Of a stretch of DNA of 64,000 nt, positions 45,734-55,739 are shown piece by piece. Below the pieces are notes generated by a model. That model was given only the letters and a program-made list of their open reading frames with translations, did not search any database and was not told the origin of the DNA. Positions within the stretch are counted from its first letter, which is position 1. Each line of letters starts with the position of its first letter. The position numbers and the translations under genes were made by a program. Origin of the DNA: Plumapathes pennacea (taxonomy: Eukaryota; Cnidaria; Anthozoa; Antipatharia; Myriopathidae); NCBI GenBank assembly GCA_964036295.1, contig OZ038470.1:8523078-8587077 (forward strand). The letters are read 5' to 3'.

Positions 45734-46920
45734 ACTCTGCCGGACGACAGTCAACTCCATTGAATTGACTCAACAGCTTTTGTGCCACCGAGCCGACAGC
45801 CGAGACAGACTCATTAGCGAAGACTGTTTGTGCCTTCATCACCATAAACCTACAATTATTCGTGTGAAACTCCGGTGATCTAAGCCATCTAGTTACTAGC
45901 TACGAGCCACAGGAGACGAAGGTATAAAGGTTAGAAACTTTAGAGAATGTTCTTTGACTGTGTAATTGTTGGCTTTCTGTCTCACGGTTTCCGAATTAAA
46001 TTTCATGCAATATTCGGACAACTTTTCTTCACGCTGCTTCACTAATTGCACATGATTTGCACACGGCTTCACTATTTGCTCTAATAGCCCACTGCAGTTT
46101 CTGGAACACATGAATCTTTGAAGTAGGGGACGACACGCAGTCTTTTTATTTCAGGATTCGTCATTTCCATGTCTTTGTACTTATTTATAAAATGGTTTTT
46201 TAACCAATCAGAGCGCGCGTAGTATCATAGTTATTTTATAATAGTATATGTACTATAACTTATAGCAAAGGGAGGGGGGGGCTAAGTAAGACAAACAAAT
46301 ACTGTATTGTTATGGAAAGTAGTGGACAGGTTTTGGAAAGTTTAGCCAAGCATAAAAAACACAGTTCGAATAACATTTGACTTATAGTACTTATACAGTG
46401 TTATACAGTACATGATAAAAACAGCTGAGCAGTTAATAAACAACAACAACAACAACTGCCTATTTAAACCAAAACTCACAAGTTTTTGCATTGTATAATT
46501 TCACAGAGGACAAATATTTTGATCGGTTCTTTTGATAAACTGTAATGGTTTCTAGAGCTGCAATTTTAATAAACACAGTTCTCTCTAATCAAATGCACAG
46601 AAACGCCAAATTCTTATGTGTGAGTGATATATGTTGTGATTTTGTCTATAAAGCAAGTTGTCAAGTGGCAAATTAACCTCTGCACTGTATGACACTGGAA
46701 GTTGATTTAACTGTCATGACTCAAACAGTCAAAACAGTTTTCTGTCGTGAAAATTTATAGCAATTAATCACAACAACAAAGTTTTATCGCGGCCACAAAA
46801 TGTCCGATAAGCTCGAAGCAATGCATAACGGACGAGTTGAGGGAACAAAATAAATAGACGTGTCTTACCTGCCCCTTGGAGCTATCGGCTGGCCTTCGAG
46901 CACTATTTTAGCTTTTTTTT

Positions 46921-47315
46921 CTGTCCCACTGCTGTTCGTGCAGAGCCGGGTTGTCAGGGTTAGCCCATCCACGGCTATGCAGATCGTCTTGAAGCGCCGT
47001 TCTTCGACAAGAGACGAACGTTGCTCACGGCGTCGATTGTTGGCCTCATTTTGAGCCTGAAGCCTAATGAGCTAGCTTCTGCTTGTAACGCTCTCGGTCA
47101 CAGTCTTGTCTTTGTTTTTTTGCAGCGGTAATTTCTGGACCGGTCTGCTGTTTTAGTCGGCTCGTACGCGTTGCTTGCTGTCTGCGCTCGAGACGAATAC
47201 ACCGCTGTTGGCTGGTCTCACGACTTCGTCTTAATCTTGCTTGCTCCCTTCGTCTTTGAAGGCGAGCTTGGTCGTTATCGTGAGAATATTCCGTTTGTTT
47301 TTCCCTGAAATTCAT
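46921..47315 (-). pseudogene. RREQAR-type ORF fragment, Helitron-like (copy A)
   Basis: Starts at 47315 (MNFREKQTEYSHDNDQARLQ, then RRREQARLRRSRETSQQRC). Downstream, in another frame, SRGWANPDNPALHEQQW appears. It is about 80% identical over long stretches to 55740-56051. Broken by at least one frameshift and no catalytic domain. The related leader sequence at 48130-48325 suggests that the insertion at 47438-48095 split this copy. Confidence 0.5.
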
Positions 47316-47437
47316 TCTTCTAATTCTCCTTTCCTTCCGACGAACTGTTTCTTAGCAACAAACTCGCAGGAAAAAAATCACGTGATCAACCCGGCATTCC
47401 CCGCGGTGCCGGTTGGTCGCCCCGCAAACAACTTAAC

Positions 47438-47617
47438 AAATTGACGTCAGTTTTTTATGTGTCTGTCCTCTTATTGATCATGAAACGCGTCATAACATTG
47501 TCAAAAGTAGTGGATCCACGAGGCGCTTCGCCGAGTGGATCCGCAACTTTTTGACAATGTTATGACGCGTTTCATGATCAATAAGAGGACAGACACATAA
47601 AAAACTGGCGTCAATTT
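47438..47617. repeat. Long hairpin with GAGGCGCTTCGCCGAGTG loop
   Basis: Near-perfect arms of about 80 bases, containing ATGTGTCTGTCCTCTTATTG and its reverse complement. A third arm copy is at 48017-48046. Confidence 0.92.
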
Positions 47618-48095
47618 GTTTTTTACAATAACAAAACTCAAGCGACGACGCGGGGAAAACACGCAAGAAAACTGGATTTTGTTCGATTTGACCGAAATGT
47701 TGTCAACAACTTTTCCCGCTTTCTAATTGGTCGACGTTGAAATTCAAGACATTTCATTGGCCAAAAAGTGACAGTTTGACGTGAGCATTTCGCGCGTGCA
47801 AAATAGAATTTTGTCAAAGAAGTTGGAAAGAAATGAAACTAGACGCTTTTCTGCTGCGGTTTTCTCGACAATTTCAAGACAAAGCTCAAGGAAATTCGCC
47901 TCTGAACACTTCTGGTTCTCTACTTCAAATGCCGAATGTCGCTTTTGCAAGAACTGAGGTAAAATTGAAGCTGAATTCACCTTCTTCGTCCAAATCACTG
48001 TCGTCAGCACTCGATTTTATGTGTCTGTCCTCTTATTGATAATGAAAATTAGCCAATCACAAAGCGAGAAACTGACGTGTTATTGTAAAAATTTG
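47618..48095. mobile_element. Hairpin-associated element with TTTTTACAATAAC inverted ends
   Basis: TTTTTTACAATAACAAAA at 47618 and GTGTTATTGTAAAAATT at 48078-48094 are inverted. It contains the third copy of the hairpin arm and a CCAATCACAAAGCGAG box. Confidence 0.5.
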
Positions 48096-48129
48096 AATCG
48101 CAAAAAAGCCTTTGTGTTGGGCCGGGAAA

Positions 48130-48325
48130 GGGAAGAGCCTGGGAACGAAGTTGAAGGTTTCACCCAGCAATCCCCGGTGCGCGTGGACGTCGCCGCTGCG
48201 CGTGGACGTGATTCTGTTCCGAGGTTCTTCCCAGCAAACCCCGCTGCGCGGGGAGGTCGCCCCGTGAACGACATTCAAAAACGATGTGTTCAGATTAGTA
48301 CCCACGCCCTGCGTGGGAACGAGCA
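48130..48325. repeat. Helitron-like leader, copy A
   Basis: Matches 56240-56395: GAGCCTGGGAACGA, CCCAGCAAACCCCGC, GGTCGCCCGTGAACGACA-like, CAGATTAGTACCCACGC, ending at a CCCACGCCCTGCGTGGG hairpin. Confidence 0.55.
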
Positions 48326-48345
48326 CTTCACATCCCACACAAGCC

Positions 48346-48431
48346 GGGCTCGTATAAATGGGTCAGTTCGCGTCTTATTTAAGGCGCGTCTTATGTAAGA
48401 CGCGTCCTATTTTTCTCGTATAAACGGCCCT
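48346..48431. mobile_element. Short copy of the AGGGCCGTTTATACGAGA MITE
   Basis: GGGCTCGTATAAATGGGTCA to CTCGTATAAACGGCCCT, adjoining B2 of the retroelement at ATT. Confidence 0.65.
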
Positions 48432-48474
48432 ATTGTCTCGGTGCGATTAAGTTATGGGAGAATGAGATTGGACC
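48432..48474. repeat. B2 split direct repeat
   Basis: Exact 43-base copy of B1; outermost element boundary on this side. Confidence 0.75.
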
Positions 48475-48546
48475 GAGGCCATGAGCGGAGCGCAAAGCGA
48501 CGGACAGATGGTAGATAACGTAGTCGCCGAAGGGGAGGTGGGTGGG

Positions 48547-48722
48547 TCGGAAAAGGCTTTTACGCGTCCTTGTAGAAGGTCTTGTAGAAAAGCCCCGAAA
48601 TTGAATAATTTGGATCTTAAATACATGTTTAAGAGGCGTGGCGATGCGGGGTATTCTAAACAGACATTCCCTAGGGGGATAAAGCTAATAAATTGCACCC
48701 ACCGGTATTTCGTGTAGTCTTT
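48547..48722. repeat. A2 split direct repeat
   Basis: TCGGAAAAGGCTTTTAC through TATTTCGTGTAGTCTTT, direct copy of 55563-55737. Confidence 0.75.
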
Positions 48723-48769
48723 TAGTAATGAAAATAGTTTATCATTTTCACTACTAAATTTCTCCACTC

Positions 48770-48812
48770 ATTGTCTCGGTGCGATTAAGTTATGGGAGAA
48801 TGAGATTGGACC
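48770..48812. repeat. B1 split direct repeat
   Basis: ATTGTCTCGGTGCGATTAAG continuing to GATTGGACC; identical to 48432-48474 (B2). Confidence 0.75.
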
Positions 48813-48946
48813 TCCGCCTTAATCGCTGAATTGCTACCGCTACCTAGGTGATTCCCAGGAGGGAAGCCAGACGGGGTGGAAGAAAAGATATCCTCCCGAA
48901 ACTCAGAAACGAATCTCAGAGCGAATTTAAATATGTTTAATTAACA

Positions 48947-50770
48947 TCAAGGGAAAGCTTGAACCAAGTTTCCGGGCTCATTATTGGCACGAAACTGTCT
49001 ACCAGCAATAGACGCTTCTGACGCTGACTCCTTTGAATATGCGGCGGTGCTTCCAGCCAGATTCCAGGCATCATCACTCAGCGTGGCATCCAAATCTGAT
49101 AAGACACGCGACGGGGCGTCAGCGGGGTTGTCTTTCAACGGCACGTAGCGAAGTGGCAAACCCAGATTCCTCTCAGTACAGAACTGGAATAAGGATTTTA
49201 ACGTGGCCGAGATGACGGGCGATTTGGACACCTGCTTTTCCCAACTTGCTACCGTACTTTACTATCCACGAAAACATCGATCCTGGCGTAGTGGAAGTCG
49301 TTTGCAAGGTTTTGAAGGGTATACAGGAGAGCTAAAGTCTCTTTGGCGGTGATGGGGAGCCCACGTTCATGAACGTCCCAATAGCCTCGTGTTTCCACCG
49401 TCGTTTTGCCTTCCTGTAATATCTGACCGCTCCAACCGGAATTTTCTAATGCATCAGAAAATGACTGGGCTTGGTCGTGGAATTCCGACCTCGAAAGGTA
49501 AGCAGTCTTCCAGGTATCTAGGAAGCACCAGTGCACGATCTCTTGTCGGAGTGGCTCTGATAGCCGTATTATGGCGTTGGACTTGGGTGCCTTGCTTGCA
49601 TTGGAAATGGCTTGGTAAACCAAGTTGGTATAAAGCTTGGCTGCCGCTACCAGCAAGGCGAACGAGGTGGTCTTGCCGGAGAATTTCTGTAGGTTTTTCA
49701 ACGATACTGATTTGTTTTCCAGGATAGCTTCCCTCAATGCTGCAAATTTGACGCGCTTGTCTTGTGGAAGGATAAATGCTTGTCGCTGAGAATCACAAAT
49801 GTACCCCAAGAAGCGGATGGATGTGGCCGGTTGTAGAGAGCTCTTTTTGAGACCTATGAAATATCCCAGCGATATAAGCGTGGAGCATGCGATGAAGGCC
49901 ATTTCTGCAAGCTGATAATGTGTGAATACCCCGACGGGAGAGCCGTGAGGCAGTCGTAATTGACCAGCATAACGATCGTCAATGTACTGTGAGCAGGGCA
50001 CGCCTAAGGATCGTATAAAATCTGTAGCAGCTAAACCGATGCTATGGTACACAAAGGCACTGGCTTTCCATCCGAACGGGAGAGTAGCGTAAGTGAAATA
50101 CCATCCCTGCCACTCCAGACCAAAGAACGTAGAGCTAGATGGGTGGAGGCGCACGTGGTCATAACCACTTTTATCATTGAAAGTGGTTTGAAAATGGTCG
50201 CTGTTCACATACCGGATGAGATCAGTGAGGTAGTCTAACGTGAATGGACTATTTAGTCCAGCAGTTAAGAAAACGTTCATCGTGGCAAATGCGTGGCTTT
50301 GACGGTTCCACGGTGATTGGCATGACCAAATGAGGTGGCTGACAGGACCCGACTTTTCCCACTATATTTAGCGACCCGTTAACGATCCTCTCCATGATTG
50401 TCTTAAATATGAAATCATGAAACGCATCACACGAACGTGAATTGGGAAAGATGCTCGCTGGCGGGATGTCGCTGCTGTATTTTTTGCCTTGGAAGGTTCC
50501 ATCAAAAGGGGTGAAGAACTCGGATATATCTATTCCCCGGGATATATAGGGTAGGATCTCGTCCTTCTTGGGGTAGTCTGCCAGTATTGAAACCCATTGT
50601 GGGAGATTATTGGTGAGGTTACCCGCTGTAAAGGAATCTGGATCCCGGAACCTGAGCATACGTGGGGAAGCGAAAACCTTGCCGTTTGATACTGAATAGG
50701 CGGACGGGAGTGGTCCAGTCCAGTTGGTAGGGTTGCCTTCCCAGTCACACCACTTAACCTCGTGGTTTTG
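48947..50770 (-). pseudogene. Reverse transcriptase/RNase H of the DIRS-like element
   Basis: N-terminal part WCDWEGNPTNW ... PHLVMPITVEPSKPRICHDE. RT core LPFGWKASAFVYH and catalytic QYIDDR (about 49980). RNase H region GYWDVHERGLPITAKETLAL, VFVDSK, YVPLKDNPADAPSR. Two frameshifts are visible, near 50250 (at CTAAATAGTCC) and near 49247 (between VDSK and VASWEKQV). The protein would copy element RNA into DNA; here it cannot be made intact. Confidence 0.8.
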
Positions 50771-51127
50771 GTGTTCTTAGGGTGCAGAATTTTGAAAACA
50801 CCCTGGCGGTGATCTGAAGAGAAAAGAAAAAGGGGCGAAATACCCATAACGACCTTAAAGAAAAATAAAGGGAAGGCCCCCACCAACCAAACCGGACCAG
50901 GAACCCGCCCGAGGGCAAGTTATAGGGTGGAAGCCGAGTTTACCCTTCTGGTCACGATTATGGAAGTGGGGAAGAACTACCCAATAAGGATCAAATGCGT
51001 GTTTTACACCTTTTATTGCAAACAATATGAAATATGACTTGATTTGTATAAAGGGATGTAAGGAAAAAATGACAATATATTCCATCGAAGATTCTACTCT
51101 ATCCTTACAATGAAAGCATATGATAGG

Positions 51128-51590
51128 TTAACGCCTGAAAAACGCCCAACCTCGAGGGCCGAACCTGACACCCCCCTTGCACTCTCTAGCAATGTGGCCT
51201 CTACGGCCGCAATTGAAGCAGTTGACGTTGGGTGTACGCTGCCTAGACGGATAAGGAGTAGCAGGTCTTGAGCGCATGTAGAAAGGACTGGATGTACGAG
51301 GTGCAGTCCCTTGGGGCGCCTTTAGAGCTTTCTGAATCCCTTTTGCGATTTTCACCTCTTCACTTGTCCCTACAAGCTTTAAAAGAAGGGATTGCAGTAG
51401 CGGACTGTCCAGTAGTGGGCGTGTCTGGTGCAGGATAATAGCATATCTGGAGGTTTTATCAGAGGTGGTTTCCCTGGCGGTGTCAACGAGGTGCTCCAAA
51501 GCTGCAATAGTGGCGTGGGGTCAAAAACAACTTCTTGTAATTGCCGTAAGGAGGCCAACTCTTTTTTAAGTTCTTCCAACTATGAGTAAA
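51128..51590 (-). pseudogene. Gag C-terminal part with CCHC zinc knuckle
   Basis: LKKELASLRQLQEVVFD, then (after a frameshift near 51525) ATIAALEHLVDTARE. The C-terminus NCFNCGRRGHIARECKGG has perfect CX2CX4HX4C spacing for nucleic-acid binding. Followed downstream by RT. Confidence 0.7.
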
Positions 51591-51974
51591 TATTAAAAGA
51601 CCAAAAGGGGAAACGTGAGACAATGCGTGACTAGAGCAGTTTTGCCGACACGCGGCGAATTTATAAGGATTATGAATACTTAACTGCGATGCTTCCAACA
51701 ATTGCTGATATATGGTATTTTAAGAAAACCGTGCTTAAGGGAGAGGTTGAAGCAGATCGTTAAACTGGGGTTTAAGTGAGACTAATCCCCGTCATGTAAT
51801 AGAACATAACTGCTGGACTCCAGTTAACGCTCTAGTAAAATCACTGAACACGGTCACTTAATACGTATGGCCGCTACGATGCCTACACCTGAATGCTACT
51901 GCCAGCCCCAAGTAGAGTGCATGTACTTATGTTTAATATACGCGCGAATGAAACCCTTTTGGAAGTCATATGCA

Positions 51975-53775
51975 GACCTTACCGACACGCGTGGTTATTT
52001 TGTCGACACATGGCTACCCAATATACACGCGGCCGATTCACTTTTAGTAATGCTAAATTTTTACCGCTATGCAGCTGCTGATACACGAGGCGGTTAATTT
52101 GTGAACTTTTTCTAACATACGGCTACTTTATATACGTATTACCGATTCACTTTGGTTGCCAATTTTGTTGACACATGCGTACTTGAACACGTGACTAAGC
52201 CGCTTTTGGTAATGCCAAACTTTGCCGACACACGGCTACTCTACCAAAATATGGCTACTACGCCGTACGCGGCTACTTTATATACACGAGACCGATTCAC
52301 TTTGGTTGGCAATTTTGCCGACACACGGCCACTTATACACGTGACCAAGTTACTTTTTGTAATGCCAAACTTTGCCGACACACGGCTACTCTGCCAACAT
52401 ATGGCTACTCTGCCGACACACGGCTACTTTATATACACGTGACTGCTTCACTTTTGGTTGCCAATTTTGCCGACACACGGCCACTTACACACGTGACTAC
52501 GTCACTTTTGTAATGCCAAACTTTGCCGACACACGGCTACTCTGCCAACATATGGCTACTCTGCCGACACACGGCTACTTCATATACACGTGACTGCTTC
52601 ACTTTTGGTTGCCAATTTTGCCGACACACGGCCACTTATACACGTGACTAAGTCACTTTTGTGATGCCAAACTTTGCCGACACACGGCTACTCTGCCGAT
52701 AAACGGCTACTTTATATACACGTGACTGCTTCACTTTTGGTTACCAATTTTGCCGACACACGGCCACTTATACACGTGACTAAGTCACTTTTGTAATGCC
52801 AAACTTTGCCGACACACGGCTACTCTGCCAACATATGGCTACCCTGCCGACACACGGCTACTTCATATACACGTGACTGCTTCACTTTTGGTTGCCAATT
52901 TTGCCGACACACGGCCACTTATACACGTGACTACGTCACTTTTGTAATGCCAAACTTTGCCGACACACGGCTACTCTGCCAACATATGGCTACTCTGCCG
53001 ACACACGGCTACTTCATATACACGTGACTGCTTCACTTTTGGTTGCCAATTTTGCCGACACACGGCCACTAATACACGTGACCAAGTCACTTTTGATAAT
53101 GCCAAACTTTGCCGACACACGGCTACTCTGCCAACATATGGCTACTCTGCCGACACACGGTTACTTCATACACGTGACTGATTCACTTTTGGTTGCCAAT
53201 TTTGCCGACACACGGCCACTTATACACGTGACCAAGTCACTTTTGTAATGCCAAACTTTGCCGACACACGGCTACTCTGCCAACATATGGCTACTCTGCC
53301 GACACACGGCTACTTCACATACACGTGACTGCTTCACTTTTGGTTGCTAATTTTGCCGACACACGGTCACTTATACACGTGACCAAGTCACTTTTGTAAT
53401 GCCAAACTTTGCCGACACACGGCTACTCTGCCAACACATGGCTACTCTGCCGACACACGGCTACTTTATATACACGTAACTGATTCACTTTTGGTTGCCA
53501 ATTTTGCCGACACACGGCAAACTAATACACGTGACCAAGTCACTTTTGGTAATGCCAAACTTTGCCGACACCCGGATGCTCAGCCAACATGTGGCTACTC
53601 TGCCGATAAACGGCTACTTTATATTAGCCGTGACTGCTTCACTTTTGGTTGCCAATTTTGCCGACACACGGCCACTAATACACGTGACCAAGTCACTTTT
53701 GTAATGCCAAACTTTGCCGACACACGGCTACTCTGCCAACATATGGCTACAATGCCGACACACGGCTACCTATTA
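51975..53775. repeat. Satellite array, period about 151 bp, about 12 copies
   Basis: Each unit has the phrases TTTGCCGACACACGGCTACT, CTGCCAACATATGGCTACTC, ATACACGTGACTGCTTCAC, TTTTGGTTGCCAATTTTGCC, CACGTGAC...AAGTCACTTTTGT and AATGCCAAAC. GCCGACACACGGC recurs about three times per unit, so the array is nested. The first 200 bases are degenerate and one unit (around 52650) is about 20 bases short. Translated frames (LPTHGYFI) shift with each unit because 151 is not a multiple of three, so coding is unlikely. Confidence 0.92.
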
Positions 53776-54053
53776 GCGAGTACTAGGTAAACTTGAGGCT
53801 ATGACACTAAATAACTGAAAATGTGTACCATGAAAAATGTGAACCATGGCCCTACTTACAAGTAAAGTTGCCCGAGGTTGGAAACCGCAAACTAAACTAT
53901 TGGAACAAATAACAAACCCGGCCGGATAACCCGCGAAAAAAGACCGGGAAAAATAAATAACAACCCAAATGACCCGCGAACAAACTAGGGGAACAAGATA
54001 ACAACCCACATAAAGCCCGTGATATAACCAAAATAACAAGTAACTAAATACGG

Positions 54054-55034
54054 TTATTATATGACTGTGACGTAGTTTTACCATATAAGGTCGCAACAGA
54101 GTGCCGGTACGGGAGCGTATTACACACTTCAAATCCGTATTACACTGTAGAAAACCGGTTTGACCGGTTTAGACGCGCGCGTATCACAAATGAATCAAAG
54201 ATTTTTCTGAGTGCAAGGTAAAACGGTGCAACGAAAGTCTATGAATTTTCAGATACAAGACCCTTCCATCGAAAGAAACTGTTACTGGATAATTTGTCAA
54301 GGAAGAGAAAGCACAGTTCAGTTGGTGGAAAGCGAACAATCGCCATGGACAAACGGCAGTTCTGACTCCGTAAAGTTTTCCGCACGATGCCGTCACTGTA
54401 AACACTGCAAAATGATTTTCGCCGTGTACGAACACTGTTTTGAGTGGTTCCTTTGCTGGAAGGGGTCTTAAACTTTCGACAACCAGGCAGGAAATCGGTG
54501 AGTTGTTAATAATCTATAACTTGACAACGCGGAGTGTCGGCGGTAAAAATCCTAGTTGTGTTATGAAAGTTTCAGATTCTTCAACGTACACATTCGCTGG
54601 CTCTGTTCTTGTGTTTATTCCTTAACTACTCCGAGAAAATAAAAACCCTGTTTTGAGTACAAAGCCGCTTGCTATTGAAGAACAAAAATGGTTAAAAGTT
54701 TAAGCGAAGTGATCGATTTCAACCGCTCGAAGTACGTTTGTTCGCTGAATATTTATTCTGTCGAAGCAAGCATTTTCGTCTCCAGCGCATTTATCTCAGC
54801 ACATTTAATCTGAATTGAACTTCGATCATTTGGTGGTATAACTTCTTTAATTTTCTCTGTCAAGATTTTTAAATCGATGACCGGATTGGAAGCTGTAAGT
54901 GAATCTTTGTGTAAATGAGTGTGCGTACATTTTGCCTGGGATTGAATGAAAACAGTTTTGCTCGAAGTCTCTGTTTTATGTTTGCTGAAATATATTTTAT
55001 ATAAAGGTAAAACTACGTCACAGTCATATAATAA
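54054..55034. mobile_element. TIR element of 981 bp next to a hairpin
   Basis: 29-base inverted ends beginning TTATTATATGACTGTGACGT. One plus-strand ORF (54211-54471, 86 codons) contains CRHCKHCKMIFAVYEHCFEW and is unrecognised. The hairpin at 55042 follows after seven bases. Confidence 0.75.
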
Positions 55035-55041
55035 ATCCCTC

Positions 55042-55176
55042 ATTCGATGGTTTAGCGCGTAATACGGGCCGGCATTTTACTCGTTACTCGCATTTTTCCT
55101 CGCCCCGCGGCGGGGCTCGGAAAAATACGAGCAACTCGTAAAATACCGGCCCGTATTACGCGCTAAACCATCGAAT
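55042..55176. repeat. Long hairpin with CCCCGCGGCGGGG loop
   Basis: Arms of about 60 bases, ATTCGATGGTTTAGCGCGTA and its complement, inner GGAAAAATACGAG. Few mismatches. Confidence 0.9.
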
Positions 55177-55320
55177 AAGATGTATTTAGCGGACGAACCA
55201 CGAGGAGAAATAACTACACATATGACCAACGAACAAACCATGAGGACGAAACAAACTACACGCACATAAATATATAACCCGCGAACAAAAACCTGAGCAC
55301 CGAACAAACTACATCCCTGA

Positions 55321-55527
55321 CCTGGTTCCACTGCTTGTTGTTGAGCAGGAGGTGGAACTGCCTGTTGTTGAGCAGGAGGTCGAACTGCTTGTTCGACTTG
55401 TTGTTGTGCGGGCAACCGGTGGGACTGCTTGTTGGACTTGTTGTTGAGCTGGAGGTTGAATACCAACGGGTTGAACGGCTTGTAAAGCTGCAAGATCTTG
55501 TGGATTGGGGTTTTGTGGAGCTGCCAT
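55321..55527 (-). pseudogene. Gag-like N-terminus, proline/glutamine-rich
   Basis: Starts MAAPQNPNPQDLAALQAVQP, then repeats of PPAQQQAV in an adjacent frame (one frameshift near 55420). It lies directly inside A1. Assignment to the same element as the zinc knuckle at 51128 is inferred from position and strand. Confidence 0.45.
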
Positions 55528-55562
55528 TATAGCTTCGGCGACGTCCAGGAGAAACAAAAATA

Positions 55563-55737
55563 TCGGAAAAGGCTTTTACGGTCCTTGTGGAAGGTCTTGT
55601 AGAAAAGCCCCGAAATTGAATAATTTGGATCTTAAATACATGTTTTAGAGGCGTGGCGATGCGGGGTATTCTAAACAGACATTCCCTAGGGGGATAAAGC
55701 TAATAAATCGCACCCGCCGGTATTTCGTGTAGTCTTT
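55563..55737. repeat. A1 split direct repeat
   Basis: Same sequence as A2 with a handful of substitutions. On the minus strand it lies 35 bases before the gag-like ATG at 55527. Confidence 0.75.
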
Positions 55738-55739
55738 CG

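Larger units (their letters stand above)
43035..46900 (-). pseudogene. Segmental duplication copy 2, enlarged by insertions
   Basis: It matches copy 1 in blocks (43035-43200, 43570-43790, 44155-45110, about 46860-46900), interrupted by a C-tract repeat, a TIR element and two hairpins. The 3' piece on the minus strand (44535 down to about 44405) reads RHIRFTKSNWKKYLSVIRKS and on to a TAA without interruption. The upstream piece at 46871 keeps the GGGGCAG|GTAAGA donor but has an in-frame stop. No known family. Confidence 0.35.
48432..55737 (-). mobile_element. DIRS-order (Ngaro/PAT-like) retroelement with split direct repeats, decayed
   Basis: On the minus strand the order is: A1 (55563-55737), gag start at 55527, interrupted gag, RT and RNase H (50770-48947), B1 (48770-48812), A2 (48547-48722), B2 (48432-48474). 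A1/A2 are about 175-base direct repeats with a few percent divergence. B1/B2 share 43 identical bases. A1-ORFs-B1-A2-B2 is the split direct repeat layout of Ngaro/PAT elements (family knowledge). RNase H ends NPADAPSR, as in DIRS-type elements. No tyrosine recombinase is seen in the 135 bases between RNase H and B1, so the copy is defective or the recombinase has been deleted. A satellite and a TIR/hairpin unit interrupt gag. Confidence 0.6.

Noticed and set aside
48481-48717. Plus-strand ORF MSGAQSDGQMVDN... as a gene
   Set aside because: It lies in the A2 repeat of the retroelement on the opposite strand, and the A1 copy has a stop in the same frame.
51975-53775. CRISPR-like array
   Set aside because: Eukaryotic context and no unique spacers between repeats; whole units repeat, as in a satellite.
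52152-53790. Overlapping frames repeating ADTRLL or PTHGYF
   Set aside because: Satellite with a period not divisible by three; the frame rotates each unit, so no repeat protein is encoded.
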